From Bacteroidetes bacterium GWF2_43_63 (GTDB taxonomy: Bacteria; Bacteroidota; Bacteroidia; Bacteroidales; DTU049), in contig MEOQ01000043.1 in NCBI GenBank assembly GCA_001769275.1, positions 1 through 64,000 of the forward strand: a stretch of DNA of 64,000 nucleotides, in the 5' to 3' direction. Of the stretch, positions 8,495 to 16,062 are shown piece after piece. A program made the position numbers and the translations under genes. The notes beneath the pieces are model-generated. The model made no database searches. It was given only the letters and a program-made list of their open reading frames with translations, and had not been told where the DNA came from. Each line of letters begins with the position of its first letter. Within the stretch, counting starts at the first letter, position 1.

Positions 8495-9139
8495 TTAATA
8501 AGGCTTTCGTAACACAAATTCATTTACGTTTTCGGTTGGTTTGAATTTCATTCTGTGCAGATATACCGTATGCCGGATATGGAAAGATTCAGCAAAAATT
8601 GTATCGGTATTTAACAGTGCGAAAACATTTTCCCGTTCAAACAAAAGCTTTCCGGGTTTCATGTTGCGGTGCGTGTTTGCAACATAATCTAACACCACGT
8701 TGCAACTGCCATCGTGATTTTTACGAAAGCCCGCAACGCTGATTACCGCTGTTCCTTTCACAATCAGAAAAACGATGTCCTCTTTTTCGAAACGCTGAAA
8801 ATCGGGAAAAAACTTGCGGATATCATTGGCATAATACACCAGAAAACGCTCCAGCATCGGTGCATTCAAATTAGCAGGCAGTACCGCATAATTCCCCTGC
8901 AGTTTATACGCCTGCCAGATGAAATAAGCGTTCACAACCATATTAAAACCATTAAGAACAATGATGGGATATGCACCGATAAGGATGCCGTAAACAATAA
9001 AAATCATATTGCCCGAAAAAATCATCCACCGCATTTTCAGGATGGAAGTCATCAGCATCGAAACTGCAATAATAAGTGATGCGGTGTATCCGATCAGTTC
9101 CGCGATGGTCAATCCTGCAAAAAGTAACTCTGTGTCCAT
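8495..9139 (-). CDS. YgjV-like inner-membrane protein with a C-terminal soluble domain
   Basis: A 214-residue protein. Residues about 5-85 hold three membrane segments with the pattern of the YgjV family (LIGYTASLIIAVSMLMTSILK, then WMIFSGNMIFIVYG). Residues about 95-210 form a soluble region (FPDFQRFEKEDIVFLIVKG, VVLDYVANTHRNMKPGKLLFE) that looks like an acetyltransferase-type fold, although no acetyl-CoA loop is obvious. The ATG at 9139 is chosen; the open frame extends 18 codons upstream but the extension is only a hydrophobic run. Function unknown. It converges on the exported protein gene at 7888. Confidence 0.65.
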   Translation of the reverse strand: MDTELLFAGLTIAELIGYTASLIIAVSMLMTSILKMRWMIFSGNMIFIVYGILIGAYPIIVLNGFNMVVNAYFIWQAYKLQGNYAVLPANLNAPMLERFLVYYANDIRKFFPDFQRFEKEDIVFLIVKGTAVISVAGFRKNHDGSCNVVLDYVANTHRNMKPGKLLFERENVFALLNTDTIFAESFHIRHTVYLHRMKFKPTENVNEFVLRKPY

Positions 9140-9277
9140 TGAAACAATTATCTGCCACAAAAGTACAATGTTATTTACAACCAATAAAACCAAATTTTAT
9201 TCGCTGTTACTAAAACCGCTTGCCCTGAATCAGCATAAGGGCCTCTCTAAAAATGCTTTTTCAACAAAAACAAAACA

Positions 9278-9450
9278 TTGTTACGACATTCCACCGTTCC
9301 GGCCGAATACTATCCCTCGAAGGGTTTTGAACCCTTCGAGGGATTTTTAACCGGTCGGAACATGGAACCGTCGTAACAACAGCAAAAACAACGGGTCCAT
9401 GTACTTCAGCCCCTGCGTCGCTTTTGGACGGTTGAAAGTTGCTTTTGTTC
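9278..9450 (+). repeat. Family A double-hairpin repeat, copy A1
   Basis: Hairpin a: TTGTTACGA (9278-9286) and TCGTAACAA (9371-9379) enclose CATTCCACCG and CATGGAACCG. Its apex is a CCCTCGAAGGGTT/AACCCTTCGAGGG stem (about 9315-9342). Hairpin b starts at AGCAAAAACAA (9381); its right arm (to 9450) has decayed compared with the other copies. The surrounding gap 9140-9572 contains nothing else recognisable apart from the promoter of the next gene. Confidence 0.75.
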
Positions 9451-9539
9451 TGTCTTTCAATATTATAGACAGACGTTAAATATCTGGCAGAATGCAACTA
9501 ATTATGTAAATAATAGTCTTATGCCTGATAAAATATTAT

Positions 9540-9547
9540 TATCTTTG
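9540..9547 (+). promoter_or_regulatory. -7 promoter element of the T9SS cargo gene
   Basis: TATCTTTG, a perfect TAnnTTTG match 25 bases before the ATG at 9573. Confidence 0.5.
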
Positions 9548-9572
9548 ACTTTCTTACTACGAGAATAGAATC

Positions 9573-10631
9573 ATGAGACACCATGTAATTGTCATAGTTG
9601 GTTTTATTGCACTGCATCTTTTTGCCGGCAATGCAACGGCACAGATTACGCTGAGCGCCAGTAACACCCCCAAAGCAGAATACAAGTACACTTTTCAAAA
9701 AATACAATTTAATTATTCCGATTTGTTTCATGCAGGCGCCGACACCGTTTGGGATATTTCGGGTGCTGTGTTTACCGGTGACTCTTCAACCATTCATTAC
9801 ACACAGGATACGGCTTTTGATCCGTTTCCGGGTTGCTGCATGACAAATGAATTGCATGACTATCTTAACAATCTTGATAACTCATTCCTCCAAGTCAACG
9901 GTTATGTCTATCAGATTACAGATACAGCCTTTATAATTGCTTATGAAAGAAGAAGCGATCAATACACTTCGTGCTTTGTGATGGATGACAAATCCTATCC
10001 GATTATATCATTCCCTTTTGGATATGGATCAATTAATGAAAGGCATGACAACATGCAGGAAAAGACTATTGCATGGCAAAAAGAGGGAGACGCCTGGGGA
10101 TCACTGATATGCCCCGACACAACCTATCAGAACGTGTTGAGAATTAAAACCACGGATTCAACTTTCTACCAACCCATACCCAATCATCCGGGTGCTGCCG
10201 GTGGAAACTCAGTCAAATACGAATGGTACAACGCTGATTCTGACGTGCCTGTTCTGTCACTGAGTTTTAATTATTGGTATTACTGGGATAGTGTCTCTGA
10301 TTACTGGGGGCGCGACACAACAGCCTTGCTTTATCAATCAAAAACTTATCTGCCGCTCGATACTCCTTTTCACGTGATAGTTCCCGAAAACAGTATAGTT
10401 TTATATCCGAACCCAGCAACAAATACCATTGCAATTGAAGGAAACGACAGCATTTCGGAATTGGTTATTTATAACACCAGCGGATATGCCGTCATGCATT
10501 TTAACCAGATTACTGCGGGGAAAAAAGTCAGGGTCAATATCTCGACTCTGAGCAAAGGTCTTTATATAGCAGCCGGAAAGTTCACATCCGAAGTCAGTTT
10601 CAGAAAGAAATTTATTGTTACAGAGGACTGA
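9573..10631 (+). CDS. Secreted protein with T9SS type A sorting domain
   Basis: A 352-residue protein with a signal peptide (cleavage near NATAQ, residue 24) and a C-terminal type A sorting domain of about 80 residues beginning at VLYPNPATNT and ending in KFIVTED. It should cross the inner membrane by Sec and the outer membrane by the type IX system, then be attached to the surface or released. The middle part is beta-rich and aromatic, with four cysteines (CC at about residue 90, then two more), and matches no family I recognise. The gene is monocistronic, with its own -7 element and a strong terminator hairpin at 10671-10700. Confidence 0.8.
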   Translation: MRHHVIVIVGFIALHLFAGNATAQITLSASNTPKAEYKYTFQKIQFNYSDLFHAGADTVWDISGAVFTGDSSTIHYTQDTAFDPFPGCCMTNELHDYLNNLDNSFLQVNGYVYQITDTAFIIAYERRSDQYTSCFVMDDKSYPIISFPFGYGSINERHDNMQEKTIAWQKEGDAWGSLICPDTTYQNVLRIKTTDSTFYQPIPNHPGAAGGNSVKYEWYNADSDVPVLSLSFNYWYYWDSVSDYWGRDTTALLYQSKTYLPLDTPFHVIVPENSIVLYPNPATNTIAIEGNDSISELVIYNTSGYAVMHFNQITAGKKVRVNISTLSKGLYIAAGKFTSEVSFRKKFIVTED

Positions 10632-10670
10632 AAAGCATTCTTCATCGGGCTTACTGTATCACTTTTAAAC

Positions 10671-10700
10671 GTTTTTTACTGACAGTTGTCAGTAAAAAAC
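10671..10700. terminator. Bidirectional intrinsic terminator
   Basis: GTTTTTTACTGACA and TGTCAGTAAAAAAC form a perfect 14-bp stem with a 2-base loop, flanked by T and A runs, 40 bases after the T9SS cargo stop. It could stop transcription from both sides. Confidence 0.7.
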
Positions 10701-10780
10701 CACTCAAAACTCATAACCCATCACTCATAACCAACTTGCTCATCCCCGGAGCCCTGGCGGGCATACGGGCTATTAATATT

Positions 10781-10834
10781 TAACTCCTCCGGAGTATCTG
10801 ATGGTGCTTCGCAGCTCCTTTTAAGCCTTCGGCA
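10781..10834 (+). repeat. Family G repeat, second copy
   Basis: CCGGAGTATCTGATGG, then GCTTCGCAGCTC and GCCTTCGGCA, matching the copy ending at 4266. Flanked by imperfect direct repeats of 'CTCATAACC/ACTCATAAC' type. The gap lies between convergent genes and has no ORF. Confidence 0.5.
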
Positions 10835-10886
10835 TTTAACCTCACTCCTAACCATTAACTCATAACTTATCACTGACTACTGTAAA

Positions 10887-12665
10887 TCACATTTTTTCCG
10901 GCATTCCCACACCAAGCAGTCCCATGGCAAAATTCAGCGTTTCGGCCGTGCGCTGCGCAAGCAACAAACGATTGTTGCGCAAAGTCTCATCCGGCTCGCG
11001 CAGAATCGATATTTCCTGATACATGCTGTTGAACATCTGCGCCAACTCGAAGCTGTAATTGGCCACCACTGCCGGACTTTCGTTGGTTGCCGCTTTTTCA
11101 ATCATCTGCGGAAGTGTGAGCAACTGATACAATAAATGTTTTTCATGCTCTTTCAAATCAGCAGCAGCAGACCATTTCAGCGTATCAACATCAATTCCCG
11201 CTTCGCGGCCTTTGTTCAAAACAGAACAGATCCGTGCGTGCGTATATTGAATGAAAGGGCCTGTGTTGCCGTTAAAATCAATACTTTCGGAAGGATTGAA
11301 CAGCATGTTCTTTTTTGGATCTACACGCAAAATAAAATATTTCAATGCCCCCTGCCCAATCATTTCATGCAGTTTGTCCTGCTCTACGGCAGGCAGATCC
11401 TGGGCTTTGCCAGCTTCTTTCGAAATATCGGCAGCGGTTTGTTTCATTTCATCCAGCAAATCATCAGCATCAACCACAGTCCCCTCGCGCGATTTAATCT
11501 TTCCTTCGGGAAGTTCCACCATGCCATAACTGTAATGGAGTATGTTGTCAGCCCAGTCGTAGCCTAATCTTTTCAGCGTTTTTTTCAAAACATCGAAATG
11601 ATAAATCTGTTCGTTGCCCACCACATAGACCATGCGATCGGCATTAAAATCGGCGTGACGCGCCACAGCGGTACCGATATCCTGCGTCATGTAAACAGTG
11701 GTGCCGTCGCTGCGAAGCAGAATTTTACGGTCGAGTCCTTCATCGGTCAGATCGATCCACACCGATCCATCCGGATCCTGCTGCAGATGGCCTTCCGCAA
11801 GTCCTTTCTGTACAATATCTTTTCCACTCAGATAGGTTTCCGATTCGCGGTACACCTTGTCGAAATCAACACCCAGCCTCGAATATGTATCAGTGAAACC
11901 GTCAATCACCCAGCTATTGAGTTTGTTCCATAAAGCCATCACATGCGGCTCGCCTTTTTCCCAGTCGCGCAACATAGCCCGAGCATCCTGCATAAGCGGT
12001 GTGTCGCCATCTTCGGGCTTTTCAATGCCTAGTCCGGCGGCTTCATCCTTGTTGGCTTTATCGAACAGCACGTAATATTTTCCAATCAGATGATCGCCCT
12101 TTACACCCGCAGATTCAGGTGTTTCATTGTTACCCCACATGCTGTAAGCCACCATGGTTTTGCAGATGTGAATGCCCCTGTCGTTGATGAGATTGGCTTT
12201 GATCACATTATGCCCGGCAGCTTTGTACACTTCGGCCAGCGACCAGCCCAGCAGATTGTTACGGATATGTCCAAGATGCAGTGGTTTGTTGGTATTGGGA
12301 GAGCTGTATTCAACGACAATGGTTTTGGGCGCAATGCCGGACGGACGGCTGTATTCAGCCACCGGAGCGGCCTCCGCAATTTGAGAAAGCCAAAATGAAG
12401 GTTTGAATGAAATATTTAGAAAACCCTTGACCACATTGAACTGGTCGATTTCGGAAAATCTTTCTGAAAGCGCTTTTCCAATTGCATCAGCCGTGTCTTC
12501 CGGTTTCAGACGGGCCATCTTGACAAAGGGAAAAACCACTATGGTGACATCGCCTGCAAAATGCGGCGGCGTTTTCTCCATTTGAATGGATTCGGGCGCC
12601 ACCTGCTGATTCCAGAGTCCGAATGCAATATCCGATGTGGCCTGCGCCAGAAGCTGAGTGAACAT
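10887..12665 (-). CDS. argS: Arginyl-tRNA synthetase
   Basis: A 592-residue class I aminoacyl-tRNA synthetase that charges tRNA-Arg with arginine in the cytosol. The N-terminal Add1 tRNA-recognition domain covers about residues 1-110, the catalytic Rossmann domain follows with the HIGH motif as HLGH at residues 130-133 (context NTNKPLHLGH), and the helical DALR anticodon-binding domain lies at the C-terminus. The KMSKS loop is degenerate (GKIKSREG), as is usual for ArgS. The ATG at 12665 is chosen over the longer open frame because the upstream extension runs into a family B repeat and is unlike ArgS. A -7 element lies 15 bases upstream. Confidence 0.95.
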   Translation of the reverse strand: MFTQLLAQATSDIAFGLWNQQVAPESIQMEKTPPHFAGDVTIVVFPFVKMARLKPEDTADAIGKALSERFSEIDQFNVVKGFLNISFKPSFWLSQIAEAAPVAEYSRPSGIAPKTIVVEYSSPNTNKPLHLGHIRNNLLGWSLAEVYKAAGHNVIKANLINDRGIHICKTMVAYSMWGNNETPESAGVKGDHLIGKYYVLFDKANKDEAAGLGIEKPEDGDTPLMQDARAMLRDWEKGEPHVMALWNKLNSWVIDGFTDTYSRLGVDFDKVYRESETYLSGKDIVQKGLAEGHLQQDPDGSVWIDLTDEGLDRKILLRSDGTTVYMTQDIGTAVARHADFNADRMVYVVGNEQIYHFDVLKKTLKRLGYDWADNILHYSYGMVELPEGKIKSREGTVVDADDLLDEMKQTAADISKEAGKAQDLPAVEQDKLHEMIGQGALKYFILRVDPKKNMLFNPSESIDFNGNTGPFIQYTHARICSVLNKGREAGIDVDTLKWSAAADLKEHEKHLLYQLLTLPQMIEKAATNESPAVVANYSFELAQMFNSMYQEISILREPDETLRNNRLLLAQRTAETLNFAMGLLGVGMPEKM

Positions 12666-12679
12666 CTTTTTTTTGTTTG

Positions 12680-12687
12680 CAAAAGTA
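12680..12687 (-). promoter_or_regulatory. -7 promoter element of argS
   Basis: Minus-strand TACTTTTG, a perfect TAnnTTTG match 15 bases before the argS ATG; it supports the shorter start. Confidence 0.5.
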
Positions 12688-12729
12688 GTAATAATTGACG
12701 GAACGTGGCAGCTGTAAGCTATGTGCTCT

Positions 12730-13072
12730 CCCCGACATTTTAGCGCCAGCCTGAATGGAGTAACAACCAGACATTGCTGACCTGGAATCGTCGGAAAGAG
12801 CCTTAAGCACCCAACAGCTTGTCCGCCCACCGGCGGAATTCCGGGACCGCGCCTCTACTCAAAGCATGTATGGCGGACGCCAAAATGTTGGGTGCATTGG
12901 GCGTTGAATTTCCCGACATTTTAGCGTCAGCGGGAAAAGGTTGACCATGCAGCCTGCTGACCTGGAATCGTCGGAAAGAGTCTTAAGATCCAACGATTCC
13001 GGGACCGCGCCTCTACTCAAAGCATGTCTGTCGGGGAGATTATCCTGCCGCGGCAGGATCAAAATGTTGGGT
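12730..13072 (+). repeat. Family B double-hairpin repeat, two tandem copies (B1, B2)
   Basis: B1 (12730-12893) and B2 (12911-13072) each have hairpin a, CCGACATTTTAGCG to GACCTGGAATCGTCGG, followed by hairpin b, CCAAC to GTTGGGT. In B1 hairpin b has gained a TCCGCC/GGCGGA sub-hairpin; in B2 its loop carries the palindrome ATCCTGCCGCGGCAGGAT (13042-13059). The copies share the spacer (GGAAAGAG, CTTAAG). The gap 12666-13195 holds only these and the two promoters. Confidence 0.75.
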
Positions 13073-13137
13073 ACCCTACGCCCACACGCTTATAGCGTTT
13101 CTTAACAATTGTCAAAAAAATTATTCTATCTAATAAT

Positions 13138-13167
13138 TTGATAGTTCTGTTTAAAAATGTAATTTTG
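13138..13167 (+). promoter_or_regulatory. Promoter of the GTPase gene
   Basis: TTG at 13138-13140 and TAATTTTG at 13160-13167 are separated by 19 bases, the classical Bacteroidota -33/-7 arrangement. The ATG follows 28 bases later. Confidence 0.65.
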
Positions 13168-13195
13168 CAACAAATTCAAAACAAAACGTTGAACG

Positions 13196-14539
13196 ATGAA
13201 AAGAAATGTTATTATCATTGGAGCAGCTGGACGTGATTTCCACAACTTCAACACTTATTTCAGAACAAATGCTGATTACAATGTTGTAGCCTTCACTGCT
13301 GCACAGATTCCTGACATTGATGGTCGTAAATACCCTTCACAATTAGCCGGAGAATTATATCCGCAGGGTATTCCTATTTATGCTGAACAGGACCTTCCTA
13401 AACTTATAAAAGAACTGAATGTAACTGATTGCGTTTTCGCATACAGTGATGTTCCTTACGCTCGCGTTATGAACGTAAGTGCTCTTGTTAACGCTTGCGG
13501 TGCAAACTTCATGCTTCTTGGACCTGGCGAAACCCAGGTTAAATCAACCAAACCGGTGATCGCCGTTGGCGCTACCCGCACAGGTTGCGGAAAAAGCCAG
13601 ACTTCACGCCGCATTATTGAAATTCTGACCAAAAAAGGTCTCAAGGTTGTGGCTGTACGTCACCCGATGCCTTACGGCGACCTCGTTGCACAGAAAGTTC
13701 AGCGCTTCGCTACTGTCGAAGATCTGAAAAAACACAAATGCACCATTGAAGAAATGGAAGAATACGAACCACACGTAGTGACCAAAAGAAACGTCATTTA
13801 TGCTGGTGTTGATTATGAAGCAATCCTCCGCGAAGCTGAAAAAGATCCAGATGGATGCGACATTATTCTTTGGGATGGTGGAAACAACGACTTCCCATTC
13901 TACAAACCAGATCTCCTCGTAGGTGTTGCTGACCCCCTCCGTCCGGGTGCAGAAGTTAGCTACTATCCTGGTGAAGTAGTTGCCCGCATGTCAGACGTTA
14001 TTGTTATCAATAAAATCGACAGCGCTTCTCTCGAAAACATCAATACTGTACGTGCTAACCTTCTCCGCATTAACCCTAATGCAAAGATTATTGACGGTGC
14101 TTCATATCTGACCGTTGACAAACCTGAGCTTATTAAAGGTAAACGCGTATTGGTTGTCGAAGACGGCCCAACACTCACCCACGGTGAAATGAAAATTGGT
14201 GCCGGTACTGTTGCAGCCATGAAATTTGGTGCAGCCGAACTGGTTGACCCACGTCAATATGCCGTTGGTAAATTAGCCGAAACTTTCAGAATCTATCCTA
14301 ACATTGGAACATTACTTCCTGCTATGGGCTATGGTGACCAGCAGATCATGGACCTCGAGAAAACAATCGAGAACACTCCTTGCGACGCAGTTGTAATTGC
14401 TACCCCGATCGATCTGAACCGCATCGTCAAAATCAGCAAGCCCACTGTTAAAGTTGGCTACGAACTTCAGGAAATCGGCAAACCCGATCTCGAAGAAGTA
14501 CTTGACGAGTTCATTGCCAAACACAATTTGAAGAAATAA
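13196..14539 (+). CDS. Cyclic 2,3-diphosphoglycerate synthetase-like P-loop GTPase
   Basis: A 447-residue cytosolic P-loop protein resembling the archaeal cyclic 2,3-diphosphoglycerate synthetase family. Residues 1-118 are a Rossmann-like N-terminal domain (VIIIGAAGRDFHNFN). The P-loop GATRTGCGKS is at residues 125-134, an acidic DGGNND motif at 227-232, and NKID (guanine specificity) at 272-275. The archaeal enzyme uses ATP to close 2,3-diphosphoglycerate into a ring; whether bacterial relatives do so is not established, so the product name is tentative. Codon use (many GGT, CGT, AAC, TAC codons) is more biased than in neighbouring genes, suggesting high expression. It has a good promoter and its own terminator, then pyrB. 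Confidence 0.7.
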   Translation: MKRNVIIIGAAGRDFHNFNTYFRTNADYNVVAFTAAQIPDIDGRKYPSQLAGELYPQGIPIYAEQDLPKLIKELNVTDCVFAYSDVPYARVMNVSALVNACGANFMLLGPGETQVKSTKPVIAVGATRTGCGKSQTSRRIIEILTKKGLKVVAVRHPMPYGDLVAQKVQRFATVEDLKKHKCTIEEMEEYEPHVVTKRNVIYAGVDYEAILREAEKDPDGCDIILWDGGNNDFPFYKPDLLVGVADPLRPGAEVSYYPGEVVARMSDVIVINKIDSASLENINTVRANLLRINPNAKIIDGASYLTVDKPELIKGKRVLVVEDGPTLTHGEMKIGAGTVAAMKFGAAELVDPRQYAVGKLAETFRIYPNIGTLLPAMGYGDQQIMDLEKTIENTPCDAVVIATPIDLNRIVKISKPTVKVGYELQEIGKPDLEEVLDEFIAKHNLKK

Positions 14540-14546
14540 TTGTTTT

Positions 14547-14577
14547 AAAAGCGACTTTTTTAAGTCGCTTTTTTTTT
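14547..14577 (+). terminator. Intrinsic terminator after the GTPase gene
   Basis: AAAAGCGACTT/AAGTCGCTTTT stem (11 bp) with a 4-base loop, followed by a long T-run. It separates the GTPase transcript from pyrB, 38 bases before the pyrB start. Confidence 0.8.
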
Positions 14578-14614
14578 GACTTTACAAACCAAAATAAACA
14601 GTAAATATAAATCC

Positions 14615-15526
14615 ATGAAGCGAAAAAGTCTGGTATCCATCAATGACTACTCGAAGGACGAGATTCTTGAAATCCTTGAGCTGGCCAAAAAATTCGAAGA
14701 AAACCCCAACCGCAGAATTCTTGACGGTGTGGTGGTCGGCGTTCTGTTTTTCGAACCATCGACCCGCACCCGTTTGAGTTTCGAAGCAGCCATCAACCGC
14801 ATGGGCGGCCGTGTCGTCGGATTTTCCGATTCCTCGAGCACCAGTACGCAGAAAGGCGAATCGCTGAAAGACACCATTCAGACCGTGAATCAGTATGCCG
14901 ATCTGATTGTGATGCGTCATCCTGTCGAAGGCAGTGCACGCTACGCCAGCGAAGTGGCCACCTGCCCCATCATCAATGCCGGCGATGGTGCCAACCAGCA
15001 CCCGACCCAATGCCTGCTTGACCTCTACACCATTCTCCAGACCCAGAACACCCTCGACAATCTGAATATGACCTTCGTTGGTGATTTGAAATATGGACGT
15101 ACCGTTCATAGTCTGAGTATTGCCATGACCATGTTCAACACCACATTCCACCTCGTTTCTCCTTTTGAGCTAAAATTGCCCAGTGCCGTTAAACTCCACA
15201 TCAAGGATAAAAAACTGCCCTATCATCAATACACCGATCTCACCCAGGCCATCCCATTGAGCGACATTATTTACATGACCCGCATACAGGCCGAACGCTT
15301 CTCGGATCCGATGGAATACGAAAAAGTGAAAAACAGCTACGTGCTCAACCGCGAGCTGTTGACCAACGCCAAGCCCGGAATGAAAGTGCTGCACCCGCTA
15401 CCAAGAGTAAACGAAATTGCCCTCGATGTGGATGACAGCCCACAGGCATATTATTTCAAACAGGCACAAAACGGAATGTTTGTGCGCGAAGCACTGATTG
15501 CACACATGTTAGGACTTAAAGTATAA
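14615..15526 (+). CDS. pyrB: Aspartate carbamoyltransferase catalytic subunit
   Basis: A 303-residue catalytic chain of aspartate transcarbamoylase, which joins carbamoyl phosphate and aspartate to make N-carbamoyl-aspartate, the first committed step of pyrimidine synthesis. The carbamoyl phosphate loop FFEPSTRTRLSFE (about residues 45-57), RHPVEGSARY, GDGANQHPTQ and the late HPLPRVNEI are all present. The ATG at 14615 is chosen over an upstream ATG at 14576 because it gives the family length and the upstream one lies within the terminator T-run. The stop overlaps the Shine-Dalgarno of pyrI 12 bases further on, so the two chains are made together. PyrG, later in the same pathway, is encoded about 34 kb away. 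Confidence 0.96.
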   Translation: MKRKSLVSINDYSKDEILEILELAKKFEENPNRRILDGVVVGVLFFEPSTRTRLSFEAAINRMGGRVVGFSDSSSTSTQKGESLKDTIQTVNQYADLIVMRHPVEGSARYASEVATCPIINAGDGANQHPTQCLLDLYTILQTQNTLDNLNMTFVGDLKYGRTVHSLSIAMTMFNTTFHLVSPFELKLPSAVKLHIKDKKLPYHQYTDLTQAIPLSDIIYMTRIQAERFSDPMEYEKVKNSYVLNRELLTNAKPGMKVLHPLPRVNEIALDVDDSPQAYYFKQAQNGMFVREALIAHMLGLKV

Positions 15527-15538
15527 GGAGAAACCATC

Positions 15539-16003
15539 ATGACAAAAAACGATAATCATTCATTACAGGTAAAAGCCCTTGAAAACGGAACCGTCATTGA
15601 TCATATCCCGCAGGGCGTTGTGCAGCGAGTGCTGAGCATTCTCGGACTCGAAGACTTCACTGAACAGATTTACATGGGAGCCAATCTCGAAAGCCAGAAA
15701 ATGGGTCGCAAAGGCATCATCAAAGTTTCCAATCATTTTTTCAAACAAGAAGAAATAGATAAGATCGGACTCATTGCACCCACCGCCACGGTAATCGAAA
15801 TCCGCGACTACGAAGTGAAAAGCAAAACCAAAGTGCATATTCCGGACGAAGTGCATAAGATGGTGAAATGTTTCAATCCTAAATGCATCACCAACAAAGA
15901 AGCGGTTCCTACGCGCTTTTACGTGATTGACAAGGAAGATCTGAAACTCCGCTGCCACTATTGCGAAAAGATCACCGGGAAAAAGAATATGGAGTATAAA
16001 TAA
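15539..16003 (+). CDS. pyrI: Aspartate carbamoyltransferase regulatory subunit
   Basis: A 154-residue regulatory chain of aspartate transcarbamoylase. The N-terminal domain binds effector nucleotides (ATP, CTP) and the C-terminal domain holds a zinc ion that contacts the catalytic chain. The four zinc ligands are visible as Cys111, Cys116, Cys139 and Cys142 (CFNPKC and CHYC). The effector-binding N-terminal region is complete (ENGTVIDHIPQG). A strong Shine-Dalgarno AAGGAG (15525-15530), unusual for this phylum, overlaps the pyrB stop and fixes the start. Allosteric feedback by CTP is expected from the family. A terminator hairpin follows the stop. Confidence 0.96.
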   Translation: MTKNDNHSLQVKALENGTVIDHIPQGVVQRVLSILGLEDFTEQIYMGANLESQKMGRKGIIKVSNHFFKQEEIDKIGLIAPTATVIEIRDYEVKSKTKVHIPDEVHKMVKCFNPKCITNKEAVPTRFYVIDKEDLKLRCHYCEKITGKKNMEYK

Positions 16004-16022
16004 CCTTTCAAAACGTCCAATT

Positions 16023-16060
16023 AAAAAAGCTTTGCTTCATTTCGGGGCGAAGCTTTTTTT
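16023..16060. terminator. Bidirectional intrinsic terminator
   Basis: AAAAAAGCTT with a mirrored AAGCTTTTTTT stem (inner part TTGC...GCGA), between the convergent ends of pyrI and the LytTR gene; A/T runs on both sides allow use from either strand. Confidence 0.75.
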
Positions 16061-16062
16061 AT

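Noticed and set aside
12859-13062. 67-codon minus-strand frame
   Set aside because: Lies entirely in the family B repeats.
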